This document shows, piece after piece, positions 25,586 through 33,355 of a stretch of 64,000 bases of DNA. The notes below the pieces were generated by a model. The model saw only the letters and a program-made list of their open reading frames with translations. It had not been told where the DNA came from and made no database searches. The translations under genes and the position numbers were made by a program. Source of the stretch: Phenylobacterium sp. (lineage in GTDB: Bacteria > Pseudomonadota > Alphaproteobacteria > Caulobacterales > Caulobacteraceae); NCBI RefSeq assembly GCF_013822795.1, contig NZ_PNLB01000003.1, forward strand, positions 186,001 through 250,000, given 5' to 3'. Every line of letters begins with the position of its first letter. The stretch's first letter is position 1.

Positions 25586-25849
25586 TCAATTGGCCCGCTT
25601 CGCCGCCCGCTCTGCCTTCGGCGTCAAAATGTAGTCAAAGAACTCCTCGCCGGCCGGGTCATTGGCGTCACCCTTCCTCCGCTCAAGGCGCATGTAATCG
25701 GCCCTGCACATGCCTTCGGCCCAGCGCACGAGCGCGGCCTGGTCGGCGAACTTCTGCCGTCGACGCGCCGTGACGATGTGGATCTTCCCGCCGGCCTGGC
25801 TGATCAGGCGGAGACGTTCGCGATCTTCGGGTTCGAGGCACGTCGCCAT
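25586..25849 (-). CDS. Hypothetical protein
   Basis: 87 residues from ATG 25849, highly charged and mostly helical, with a basic C-terminus (KAERAAKRAN). It diverges from the gene at 25901, and the 51 bases between them would hold both promoters. No family recognised. Confidence 0.5.
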   Translation of the reverse strand: MATCLEPEDRERLRLISQAGGKIHIVTARRRQKFADQAALVRWAEGMCRADYMRLERRKGDANDPAGEEFFDYILTPKAERAAKRAN

Positions 25850-25900
25850 GGAACCTCCCGGGCCTTCAGGAGTCGAGTCGATCAGGAGGCTCCCGGTTCC

Positions 25901-26107
25901 ATGACCAAGCCCAGCGACTTTCACTACATTGGCCGGGAGGACGGCGAGCCGATCGACGAGGCTCGGCACTTCTACCACTGCCAGTCCTGCGGCCAGGCCG
26001 TCGACAAGCGCGATCTCGGCCAGGTCTTCCACCATGAGGAGCGCGGACACCTGCCCCTCACCGGCCTTGATCCGCCACCGGCCGGCGCTGGGCTGCCCAG
26101 GCATTGA
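25901..26107 (+). CDS. Small putative zinc-binding protein
   Basis: 68 residues from ATG 25901 with AGGAGG 11 bases upstream. A CQSCG pair is followed by two His (VFHHEERGH), a plausible zinc-finger-like site. No family recognised. Confidence 0.55.
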   Translation: MTKPSDFHYIGREDGEPIDEARHFYHCQSCGQAVDKRDLGQVFHHEERGHLPLTGLDPPPAGAGLPRH

Positions 26108-26169
26108 GGGAACGCCCTAGCGCGACAAGCGCTTCTAAGCTGCTGGGAGCTAGCCCCCGGGAGATCGCC

Positions 26170-26358
26170 ATGCGACCCGACGAGCCGAAGACATTCGACC
26201 CGCACGATCCCATCGACCTCGCTAACCCTACGAAGGTCAGGGAGATCACCGAAAAGCTGGACTGCTCGGAGGCGGAGTTGGCCGATGCGGTCGACCAGGT
26301 CGGACCACATCCCGTCGCCGTGGCGCTCAAGCTCGGTCGGCCAGAGGTGGTGATCTAA
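26170..26358 (+). CDS. DUF3606-domain protein
   Basis: 62 residues. The pattern DPIDLANPTKVREITEKLDCSEAELADAVDQVGPHPVAVALKL matches the short DUF3606 domain (a strand, 'E..yWtkklgvs..eL..AV..VG'). Function of the family is unknown; it is common in alpha- and gammaproteobacterial accessory DNA. Confidence 0.65.
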   Translation: MRPDEPKTFDPHDPIDLANPTKVREITEKLDCSEAELADAVDQVGPHPVAVALKLGRPEVVI

Positions 26359-26531
26359 GGCGCCCGGAGCCTCAAAAGTTCTTGGATAGTGCACCGGGTC
26401 AGGAAGGTCTGGCCGCGCAAACGCGCCTTCCATAAGCTGAATCATTGGGCAGACCACCGGGGCGCGCACTACCGCAGAATTGCGGTATGGAGCGCCAATG
26501 GGCGGCCTCGAACTTGGGACCTGGGGGCTCA

Positions 26532-26846
26532 ATGAATCGATACCATTTGGTCTGCCTGATCCTGCTCGCGGCCTGCAGCCCCGGTCAGACGCAAGAGGCC
26601 AATGGTAGGCAGGCGTCAGCTTTTCGGACCAACTTCGAAGCCTCGATGCTTGCGGCCTGTAAGCGCAATCTCACCGACATCGGCGTCCCCCAAGGCGAAG
26701 TCGAGTTCGCCTGCCGTTGCATAACGAAGGACGCCTTGGCTAACGCGCCAACAGATGCGGATCTCAACACGCGTGGCGAGGCGCTCGGGAATGCGGCCGT
26801 GCAGAAATGCGCATCGCTAGCCGATGAGCGGTTTCCGCGACCGTAG
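26532..26846 (+). CDS. Small lipoprotein
   Basis: 104 residues. Lipoprotein signal MNRYHLVCLILLAAC with lipobox LAAC. The mature part has four more Cys, including a CRC motif, and is mostly helical. Function unknown. Confidence 0.6.
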   Translation: MNRYHLVCLILLAACSPGQTQEANGRQASAFRTNFEASMLAACKRNLTDIGVPQGEVEFACRCITKDALANAPTDADLNTRGEALGNAAVQKCASLADERFPRP

Positions 26847-27188
26847 GCCGCCTGAAACGCAAAAAGACCCGCCCCTCGGCAGAGAGACGGGCCAGTTCAG
26901 GCGCCTAGCTCCAGGTGATGTAGACCAGCCCTGCCGGCAGGCCGAGCCGGGCCGCGGTGGCCTCGCTATGACGCACGGGCCGGAACCATCCAGGTATCGA
27001 AACGCTCCCCACGCCGAGGGACGCCCGCAAGGGCAACCGGAGGCGTGCAATAAGTGGTCAGTTCAATCGAAATTCTCGCCAATTGGGCGATGATGGTGGT
27101 CGCGTTTGGTGCGGCCGGGGCCGCGATACGCCAGCGGCAAAACTGGCGCCTGGGCCGCAAGGAGTAAGGAAATTCTTGCTGCCGGGAG
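26847..27188. other. 342-base stretch without a supported gene, possible gene remnant
   Basis: Begins with an A-run and an imperfect GC hairpin (about 26861-26895). On the minus strand a frame ending at a TAG near 26906 reads ...VSIPGWFRPVRHSEATAARL..., which looks protein-like for about 45 codons but has no good start. This may be a decayed 3' end. I cannot identify it. Confidence 0.35.
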
Positions 27189-27368
27189 CTAATCCACCCG
27201 GTGGCGCTCCACGATCGCCAGCGCTTGGCGCTGAGCGTCGATATCTGTCCAGGTGCGCACCAGATCGCGCAATCGTTCAAGCTCCGCAGCATTCGCGTGA
27301 CTGAGCCACTCGTCTACTACGTCGCAGATGCTGATCCTCGGTGGCGGCCTTCCTCCTTGCCTTGCCAT
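27189..27368 (-). CDS. Hypothetical 59-residue protein downstream of the relaxase
   Basis: ATG 27368 is preceded by AAGGAG at a 5-base spacing. The short protein (MARQGGRPPPRISICDVVDEW...) has a basic, Pro-rich N-terminus and a helical acidic body. Same strand as relaxase and integrase. No family recognised. Confidence 0.55.
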   Translation of the reverse strand: MARQGGRPPPRISICDVVDEWLSHANAAELERLRDLVRTWTDIDAQRQALAIVERHRVD

Positions 27369-27392
27369 ACAGCTCCTTCTGCAGAGAACTGA

Positions 27393-27417
27393 CCCGCTCC
27401 GGGGGTGGGGGAGCGGG
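27393..27417 (-). repeat. Hairpin 1 sharing its stem with 27577-27601
   Basis: CCCGCTCC/GGAGCGGG, 8-bp stem with a 9-base G-rich loop. It lies just upstream of the 59-residue gene. The same stem sequence is used by a second hairpin about 180 bases away. Confidence 0.55.
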
Positions 27418-27505
27418 CCGCTCACGTCGGATCGCACGCTCCCCCGAGATGCGTCCGAGGTGTCGCGAGCGCCAGGAACTGAGCGGCATTCGGGGCGCCT
27501 GTCAA

Positions 27506-27546
27506 ATGTACGCAATTTCCACAATATGGATATTTTTCAGGTACAT
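27506..27546. promoter_or_regulatory. Nested AT-rich inverted repeats, candidate oriT or operator
   Basis: ATGTAC (27506-27511) and GTACAT (27541-27546) flank an inner repeat AATAT-GG-ATATT (27523-27534). The block is strikingly AT-rich against its surroundings, lies 93 bases past the relaxase stop and is bracketed by two GC hairpins. A TTGACA on the minus strand (27505-27500) could also serve a promoter for the 59-residue gene. Confidence 0.4.
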
Positions 27547-27576
27547 ATAGGTCTCAGTCGCCGCGCAAATGAAACA

Positions 27577-27601
27577 GCCCGCTCCCTTCGCTGGAGCGGG
27601 C
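27577..27601 (-). terminator. Hairpin 2, 9-bp stem after relaxase gene
   Basis: GCCCGCTCC/GGAGCGGGC with a 7-base loop, 38 bases past the relaxase stop. No T-run. It could terminate the integrase-relaxase transcript. Confidence 0.5.
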
Positions 27602-27638
27602 CACTCAGGCGATTAACGCCTATGCCGTGAGCTATCGA

Positions 27639-28859
27639 CTAGCGCCCAAGCCCATGCTCGACGCTGCTCGCCAACGGCCGCACCGATCCGAGCGAGAGAG
27701 CCACGTGGCGCCCAACCTCTAGCGGTTGCTGCCCGAGCTTTAGGGCGGCGTAGTACTCCACGCCCTGCTCCCGAACGATGGCGTAGGACGCCCCGCCCAA
27801 CTCATCGTGGAAACCGCTCTTAACGACCTCGCCCCGCAGTAGACCGCTAAACTTGGCCTTCACGTCCAGGCCGGTCTCAAGCCGGCGCTGGTTCATCGTC
27901 CGGATGACGTCCATCCGCAGTTGGGCGGTGCGAAGCTCCATCTCGAGCCCATCGGCCAACCGATAGCGTCCCCCCACCTTCCGCGCCAATCCGAGAAGTT
28001 CCAGATGGCGAAGTCGCCCGCGGGTCAGCGCCGACCAGGAACCAGAGCGTCCGACGCCGTCGCTCACTGTGCCGTCTGCAAGTCGCTCGTCGAGCAGGCG
28101 CCGGTCCAGGCGGGTGAACCGGTTAGCCTGCGTCTCGCGCCATAGGCGCTGCTCGGCGTCGGCGCGTGCGAGATTTCCCAACTGTTCCTGGGCGACTTCC
28201 TGAGCGCGCGCCCGGACGCCATAGGAGATGTACTGGCGCGAAATTACGAGGTCGCTGGCGTCGGCCCTGCGACCTCGCAACAGCACGTGTGCGTGCGGCT
28301 GGTCGGTGTCGAAGTGGCAGGTCGCGATCCAATCAAGGTCCGGCTCCCCCAAGTCGCTCGCCACCCTTGCCATGACCTGGCGAACATAGCCGCGAAGATC
28401 GGGGATGCGATCCCCGAGCTCTGGCGAGACGATCAGCCGGAAGTGATGGCGATCGTCTTTCCAAGCGCGCGTGACGGCAAGATCCAGGCCCTCAGTTGAG
28501 CGGTCGAAAAAGGTCGCGCGTACGCCGTCACGACCTGCCCCCTGACGGCCAAGATAAGCCACATGCCGAGCAAGAGCCTCCCCTCGGGATGCGCCCATTG
28601 CGTGGCGCGAAACGAGCGCTTTGACGATGACCCGTTGGCTGAGATCCAGCCTCACGCGTGGAGCCCCGCTCCCAGACCCTAACGCCCGATCGCCCCGCGC
28701 AAAGCGCCTTGAAGCCGCAAGGCGCCTCAGAAGGCCACCACGTGCGCCTTCGCGCGCGCTCTTCAAGGCCTCAGGGAGCCGCAGCTCCGGCTTCTCCCGT
28801 CCCGGTTCTCCAACAGGAATGGGCTCCATGCGCGCCACGATCCGCTCACGAACAAGCAT
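27639..28859 (-). CDS. Relaxase of the DUF3363/VirD2-like type, shorter than usual
   Basis: 406 residues from ATG 28859; MEPIPVG at 28829 is an alternative start. The metal-binding motif is clear: H182 in CHFDTD, then H189 and H191 in PHAHV. HHFRLIVSPE lies upstream of it. A winged-helix stretch (ALTRGRLRHLELLGLARKVGGRYRL) and a beta-rich segment follow. Full-length relatives are, as I recall, about 600-660 residues, so about 200 C-terminal residues are missing. It begins 3 bases after the integrase stop on the same strand. It would nick at oriT and lead the strand out. Confidence 0.82.
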   Translation of the reverse strand: MLVRERIVARMEPIPVGEPGREKPELRLPEALKSAREGARGGLLRRLAASRRFARGDRALGSGSGAPRVRLDLSQRVIVKALVSRHAMGASRGEALARHVAYLGRQGAGRDGVRATFFDRSTEGLDLAVTRAWKDDRHHFRLIVSPELGDRIPDLRGYVRQVMARVASDLGEPDLDWIATCHFDTDQPHAHVLLRGRRADASDLVISRQYISYGVRARAQEVAQEQLGNLARADAEQRLWRETQANRFTRLDRRLLDERLADGTVSDGVGRSGSWSALTRGRLRHLELLGLARKVGGRYRLADGLEMELRTAQLRMDVIRTMNQRRLETGLDVKAKFSGLLRGEVVKSGFHDELGGASYAIVREQGVEYYAALKLGQQPLEVGRHVALSLGSVRPLASSVEHGLGR

Positions 28860-28862
28860 TCT

Positions 28863-30188
28863 CTACCCCGCGATCACCAGCCGCAGATGGCCTCGCGCTC
28901 CGGGAATGGCTGGTTCCTCTGGTATCGAGTGGAGTTCCAACAGATGCCGGGCCCATGCATTGAGCGCCTCGCGCTTCTCAGTCAGATACTCATTGCGATC
29001 GTAGACTGCGGTGATAGCCGCTCCGTCATTGGGCGTATGGCCAAGCAGCAGCCCAACGATGAACCGGCGCACGCGGTATCGCTCCCCGGTCAATACGGTC
29101 GCGCCAGTTCGGCGGAAGTCGTGCGGCGACCCCGGCGGCAGCTCAAAGCGCGAGCAAATGCGGTTGATCTTCCTCGTCAGAGCGTGCGGATCTAGGTGAG
29201 CCCCGTCCTTGGTCGCAGATGGGAAGATGAACTCGCTTGCCGAGCTTCGCCGGGCCTCATGCAACACCTCGATGGCCTCCGGCGACAAGGGCACTGTGTG
29301 GAACTGGTTGTTCTTCGTGCGGCTAGGCGGGATGTGCCAGGCTCTCGCAGCCAGATCGATTTCGCTCCACCGTGCGCCAGCGGCCTCGGTTCTCCTCGCC
29401 AGAGTAAGGATCATGAAGCGAAGCGCCCTGGCCATCTGAGGCTCGAGGCGCGCGTAAGGGTCGAAGCGGCCATCTCTGGCGTTCGACGCGTCGTGGAGCT
29501 GGCGCAGGATCACGCTAAGCGCGTGATCGCTGAACAGCCTTGAACGCGATTGGGGGGCCAGCGGCCGGGTGAGACCCAACGTCGGATTGGCCTCAATCAT
29601 GTCTTCGTGCAGCGCATAGGTAAAAATAGCCCTCAGAACATCTCCTATACTCGCAATGCTTGCCGCACTTAACTTCCCTTCGAGGACTATGCTTTGCATG
29701 AAAGCGCGTACGTCAGCGCGGCGAAACTCCTTGAAACGCCGCGGACCAATCTGCTCGGAGAGATGCCGTCTCCAGAGGACTTGCTGGCGCGCGAGCGTCG
29801 CTGGCCGCAGCGGACGCCTGCGTCCGCCATGCAGGCCGACAGCTGCGGCCGCCCAATACCGCGCCGCCAGATCTTCAAGCGTTTCACCCAGCCGCTTCTC
29901 GGCTTTGGCCGCCGCGCGCTCGGCGGCAGGATCGCGCCCGTCCAGAACCCTAACCCTTGCAGCGCCTGACTTCATGCGCGCATCGAGCAGGCTTATAGCT
30001 GGATGATCACCAAGCTGAACGCGGCGCCTGGAGCCGTTCTCGGCCACATATCTGAAGACGAAGGTTTTGACGCCATTTGGATGCACCAGCACCGAGAGGC
30101 CCCTCGCCCTTCCGATGGCGCGCTCGTATCGCTTGGACTGCGCAGTCAGCGCGTAGAGCTCTCTTTCAGTGTTGATCGCGACACCCAT
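28863..30188 (-). CDS. Tyrosine-type site-specific integrase (P4-like)
   Basis: 441 residues from ATG 30188. It has an N-terminal DUF4102-like arm-binding domain (LSVLVHPNGVKTFVFRYVAENGSRRRVQLGDHPAISLLDAR) and a SAM-like core-binding domain. The catalytic domain has Arg in TLARRTEAAG, HDFRR, LGHTPND and the nucleophile Tyr in AVYDRNEY. The gene starts about 160 bases from the tRNA-derived att site, as expected for an integrase acting there. Confidence 0.92.
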   Translation of the reverse strand: MGVAINTERELYALTAQSKRYERAIGRARGLSVLVHPNGVKTFVFRYVAENGSRRRVQLGDHPAISLLDARMKSGAARVRVLDGRDPAAERAAAKAEKRLGETLEDLAARYWAAAAVGLHGGRRRPLRPATLARQQVLWRRHLSEQIGPRRFKEFRRADVRAFMQSIVLEGKLSAASIASIGDVLRAIFTYALHEDMIEANPTLGLTRPLAPQSRSRLFSDHALSVILRQLHDASNARDGRFDPYARLEPQMARALRFMILTLARRTEAAGARWSEIDLAARAWHIPPSRTKNNQFHTVPLSPEAIEVLHEARRSSASEFIFPSATKDGAHLDPHALTRKINRICSRFELPPGSPHDFRRTGATVLTGERYRVRRFIVGLLLGHTPNDGAAITAVYDRNEYLTEKREALNAWARHLLELHSIPEEPAIPGARGHLRLVIAG

Positions 30189-30351
30189 GAGTGACCCTCT
30201 CGCAAGTCCATTTTCCCTCGATTTTTGGGGGCAAATGGGGGGCAAGTAGAACGAAACTCATCTTATCACGACGAAAACGGCAGAACACCCCACCACTGTT
30301 TTTGTTGGGTATTTTAACCGTCTGAAACGCCACGAATACAGTATTTAGAGC

Positions 30352-30396
30352 TTCACACCGAGGGGGTCACAGGTTCAATCCCTGTCGCATCCACCA
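30352..30396 (+). other. attR: 3' half of a tRNA-Val(CAC) gene
   Basis: Anticodon loop TTCACAC (anticodon CAC), variable bases GGGTC, T-stem ACAGG/CCTGT enclosing TTCAATC, acceptor strand CGCATCC, discriminator A and CCA. The sequence 5' of the loop cannot form the anticodon, D or acceptor 5' strands, so this is not a full tRNA. P4-type integrases commonly recombine within tRNA 3' halves from the anticodon loop on. The 5' partner (acceptor GGATGCG) should stand at the other end of the element. Confidence 0.85.
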
Positions 30397-30458
30397 TTCT
30401 TTTCCCTTGATCCGTAAGGCATCGAGCAACCGCTGACTGGCGGCGATCGCTCCTGGCC

Positions 30459-31259
30459 CTATTTGGCGACCGCGGCCTGCGAAGACTTGCTGACCGCGAT
30501 CGTCACGGTGACGCGCCGCGCCTCGGCGGCGTTCTTGGGCTCGTCGGGATCTTGCGCGACGGGCGCCGAGCCGAGGGCTGCGTTGGGGATGAAATTGGCC
30601 GGCGAGATCGCCGCTGATTGCTGCAGGTACTCAGTGACCGCGGCGGCGCGGGCTTCGCTCAGCCTTTGGTTCGCCGCAGCGTTTCCCGAACGGTCGGCCC
30701 GCCCGACCACGGCGATCCGATAGGCGCCCTTGATGCCCTTGGCCTGCTCGGCGATGGCTTGCAGGTCCTGCTTGCCCTTTTCCGAAATCGTGGCGCTGCC
30801 GACCGGGAAGAAGACCTTGGTCCGGCCGGCCGGGACCAGCAGCCCGACATTGTCGATCCGCTCGGAGTTGGCGGCGACGGCGGCGTCGGTGCTCACTAGG
30901 CCAGCGGAGATCTGCTGGGCGGTCTTCAGGTCGCTGGTCTTGAAGGTGACCTCGGACGCGGTGACGGCGTCGCCGTTCGGGGCGGTGACGACCTCGACGG
31001 GCAGCCCGCGGATCAGGGTGCTGGTCGGATAGTCGCTTCCGCGGACCCCCAGCACGCCGGTGACGCCGCGGACCTTGGTCTCGCCAGTGAGCTTCACGGG
31101 CGTGTCGCCGGCGTCGCTGCGCACGACCATGGTGGCGCCGTCGTTTGAGATGATCAGTCCCTTGAGCGGTGTGGGTTCTTGAGCCAGCGCCAGGCCAGGC
31201 GCGGCCCACAGAGTCGCGCCCATCAATCCGAGCGCCGCCAGTTTCTTCATTGATGCCAT
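30459..31259 (-). CDS. OmpA-family protein
   Basis: 266 residues with a signal peptide (LWAAPGLALAQ). An N-terminal beta-rich region (about 28-110) is followed by an OmpA-like peptidoglycan-binding domain with TKVFFPVGSATISEKGKQDLQAIAEQAK and the RADRSGNAAANQRLSEARAAAV motif. It probably anchors the outer membrane to the wall. GAGGAC precedes the ATG at 31259; ATG 31250 is an alternative. This is the first chromosomal gene right of the att site. Confidence 0.85.
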   Translation of the reverse strand: MASMKKLAALGLMGATLWAAPGLALAQEPTPLKGLIISNDGATMVVRSDAGDTPVKLTGETKVRGVTGVLGVRGSDYPTSTLIRGLPVEVVTAPNGDAVTASEVTFKTSDLKTAQQISAGLVSTDAAVAANSERIDNVGLLVPAGRTKVFFPVGSATISEKGKQDLQAIAEQAKGIKGAYRIAVVGRADRSGNAAANQRLSEARAAAVTEYLQQSAAISPANFIPNAALGSAPVAQDPDEPKNAAEARRVTVTIAVSKSSQAAVAK

Positions 31260-31430
31260 CTGAGGTCCTCGTTGCCGACCGCAGGGACAGGCGTCGCGAG
31301 CCTTGCGGAGTAAATCGAACCCCCAGATGAAAGCTCATGAACAGCGCAGGCAGTATCGGGCGAAACCCTCGATCTAGACCGGATTGATCTGGTCCCTCGA
31401 ACACGGCCCTTTCGGCGGATGAACGACGGG

Positions 31431-32303
31431 TCAGCTGTAAGGCGGAAGACGCAGGAAGAAATCGTCGTGCGCGAGTGAGACTTTGCGGGCGAACCACGCC
31501 CCGCTGAGCGCGATAGCCTGCTGGTCGCTGCGCCCCAGCAGGCGCGGACTGTCGCCGCCGTTGGTCCAATCGATGTAGCGCCGGTAGTCAGCCACCCGAT
31601 CGGGAAACTTGGTGGCGATAATCGTCGGGATGACGTGCTCTTCGCAGATGTAGGTCCCGACGAGGCGGCTCGATCCGTTCAGCTTGCGCAGTTCCACCGC
31701 GACCACCTGCAACGCCTCCTTGGGCAACGACCACCAAGTCTCCCCTTTGAACCACTGCCCCCAGGGCCGCGACCGGTCGCCGAGACGCCGGCGCCGGGCG
31801 TCCAGCCAGTGCGATAGGCGCTCGATGTACGGCTTCAGCCGGAAAGCCAGGGGTTCGCGCTCGGGGTCGGGCCGCAGCCAGCGGGCGTCGATGCGGAAGC
31901 CCTGCATCCGATCCTCTTCGCGCCCGCACTCCGCGTCGATGTAGCAGAGCGGCGGCTGGGCGGATTGAAGATCTCGCAAGATCTCCTGCCGCGATGCGAC
32001 CGGCCAGTCCGCGCCGCTGACCAAATGCGCATAGTCAAAGTCGAAGTCTATCGCCCGATTGATGAGCAGCCCGATCGCCGATTGCAGACTCCGGTGGCCC
32101 CATCGCACCTTGACCGGGTTCTTGATGACGTGCACGCGCTCCGCATCTGCCGGAGGATGGTCGCGCAGACTTCGCCACAGCTTCGAGCGGCGGTCCGCGT
32201 GAATGATGACCTTGTCCGAACTGCCCTCCGGAGCAAGCCGTTCAACTAATGCGTCGAGCTGCTCTCGACCTTCGTGTACGAGCACCAGGTAGATCATCCG
32301 CAT
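31431..32303 (-). CDS. Core-2/I-branching-type (GT14-like) glycosyltransferase
   Basis: 290 residues from ATG 32303 (MRMIYLVLVHEG). Features of the family: an N-terminal strand followed by His, IIHADRRS, HVIKNPVKVRWGHRSLQSAIGLLINRA, YAHLVSGADWPV, and WGQWFKGETWWSLPKEA. Such enzymes add branching sugars to surface glycans. A longer frame to 32414 exists but lacks family features in its extension. No glycan cluster surrounds it. Confidence 0.8.
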   Translation of the reverse strand: MRMIYLVLVHEGREQLDALVERLAPEGSSDKVIIHADRRSKLWRSLRDHPPADAERVHVIKNPVKVRWGHRSLQSAIGLLINRAIDFDFDYAHLVSGADWPVASRQEILRDLQSAQPPLCYIDAECGREEDRMQGFRIDARWLRPDPEREPLAFRLKPYIERLSHWLDARRRRLGDRSRPWGQWFKGETWWSLPKEALQVVAVELRKLNGSSRLVGTYICEEHVIPTIIATKFPDRVADYRRYIDWTNGGDSPRLLGRSDQQAIALSGAWFARKVSLAHDDFFLRLPPYS

Positions 32304-32492
32304 CCGGACACCCTTGACGCCTGCCGACAGTAGAGACTGACGCAGCACGCCAAGCTGCTCAAACGAATTCTGTGGAGTTCCCTGGCTGCGCGAATGCTCT
32401 CGGACCAACTGCACGCGAGCCCCTCGCCTTGCCGACCACTACGGCCGGTGGCATCGGGCGGACTTCGGCCACCCTGAGGCCGTGGCGTCAAT

Positions 32493-32507
32493 GTTCTTGT
32501 TTTGTTT
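32493..32507 (+). promoter_or_regulatory. Near-consensus LexA-type box (GTTC-N7-GTTT)
   Basis: GTTCTTGTTTTGTTT differs from the GTTC-N7-GTTC operator at the last base. It lies 10 bases before ATG 32517, and the segment CGCCATGC that follows matches the context of the box at 20600-20614. SOS control of the next gene is likely. Confidence 0.55.
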
Positions 32508-32516
32508 TCATGCGCC

Positions 32517-32837
32517 ATGCCCCTCCCGCGCCCGCCAGATCGTAAGCTTCCCCTGCCCGCGGCCCGGCTTGAGCATGTCCGCCACTTTCCTGGCTGCGTC
32601 GTGCTGCTGTCGTGCACAGGCTGCGGCTGGCGACGGCGCTATGACCCGCTGCGGATCGCGCACCGGCTCTACACCCTGGGCGACGGCGGACTACAGACGC
32701 CGGTCGCCGACGTCGCCGCGCGGGTCAAGGCGGCCTGCGTGCGGTGCGGCGCGCGGCGCTGGGACGCCTGCCTAGCCTACCCGCCGGGGGTGGACGAGCG
32801 CGAGGCCATGCGGCTGCGCCGGCGTCTTCGCGACTAG
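32517..32837 (+). CDS. Small zinc-ribbon protein under a LexA-like box
   Basis: 106 residues from ATG 32517. CTGCG and CVRCGARRW pairs make a four-Cys zinc ribbon, with basic segments on both sides. The short leader after the operator suggests a nearly leaderless message. It converges with and overlaps the DUF2478 gene by 4 bases. Function unknown; similar in style to the small zinc-ribbon protein at 21339-21539. Confidence 0.65.
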   Translation: MPLPRPPDRKLPLPAARLEHVRHFPGCVVLLSCTGCGWRRRYDPLRIAHRLYTLGDGGLQTPVADVAARVKAACVRCGARRWDACLAYPPGVDEREAMRLRRRLRD

Positions 32838-33355
32838 GCCGCCTGCCTCCGCAAGCCGCGCCACCACGCCTCCATCGCCGCCAACTGCGGCGGCAGCATG
32901 ACGAACAGCGGCGCGGCGAAGGCGGTCCACACCGGGTCGAACTTGGGCGCCACCGACGTCAGGATCGGGACCTCGCCCGCCAGCCCGGCGGCGAAGGCGT
33001 CGCTGAGGCCGGTGCGCTCGGCCTCCAGCCGCCCGAACTTGCTCAGCACCACCAGATCGCATCCGGCCTCAATGTCGCCGCACACAGCCGCGCAGGCGGT
33101 CACGATGCTGTCGGCGTCGACGCTGCAGGCGCTTGAGCCGCGGCCCAGCGCCTGAAACACCTCGAACCGCCGCCCATCGGCCAGGCTGCGAAGCTGCGCA
33201 TGGCCAGGGGCCGGCTCCTCCTCGATCACGCCCGCGACCCGGACCTGCGGGCCGAGCCGCGCGACGAATTCGGCGAACAGGGCCTGGATCTGCGCCGTCG
33301 TCGCGCCGCGGACGACCGCGATCGGTGCGGAATGATCCACAGCCAGACGCCTCAA
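32834..33355 (-). CDS. DUF2478-domain protein
   Basis: 173 residues. The pattern AAVCGDIEAGCDLVVLSKFGRLEAERTGLSDAFAAGLAGEVPILTSVAPKF is that of DUF2478, a P-loop-like family often seen with molybdate or molybdoenzyme genes. No such neighbours are visible here. TTG start overlaps the upstream aldo/keto reductase stop; a GTG a few codons in is an alternative. Confidence 0.7.
   Translation of the reverse strand: MRRLAVDHSAPIAVVRGATTAQIQALFAEFVARLGPQVRVAGVIEEEPAPGHAQLRSLADGRRFEVFQALGRGSSACSVDADSIVTACAAVCGDIEAGCDLVVLSKFGRLEAERTGLSDAFAAGLAGEVPILTSVAPKFDPVWTAFAAPLFVMLPPQLAAMEAWWRGLRRQAA

Larger units (their letters stand above)
1..30396. mobile_element. Right part of a trb-type integrative and conjugative element carrying a lasso peptide locus
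   Basis: A tRNA-Val(CAC) 3' half at 30352-30396 marks the right boundary. Immediately left of it are a tyrosine integrase and a relaxase, and further left a complete trb-type mating apparatus with coupling protein and pilin peptidase. The gene order matches the Tn4371/IncP trb arrangement. The sequence 5' of the tRNA fragment does not continue as a tRNA, so the element lies to the left and chromosome to the right. I saw no second copy of the fragment in bases 1-7300, so the left end should lie outside the window and the lasso genes would be inside. That last point is inference. Confidence 0.72.

Noticed and set aside
26817..27050. 77-residue minus-strand frame
   Set aside because: No ribosome-binding site, no family, and it overlaps the end of the small lipoprotein; an overlapping frame looks more protein-like but lacks a start.
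30352..30396. Complete tRNA gene
   Set aside because: Only the 3' half is present; the bases upstream cannot form the D-arm, the anticodon 5' strand or the acceptor 5' strand.
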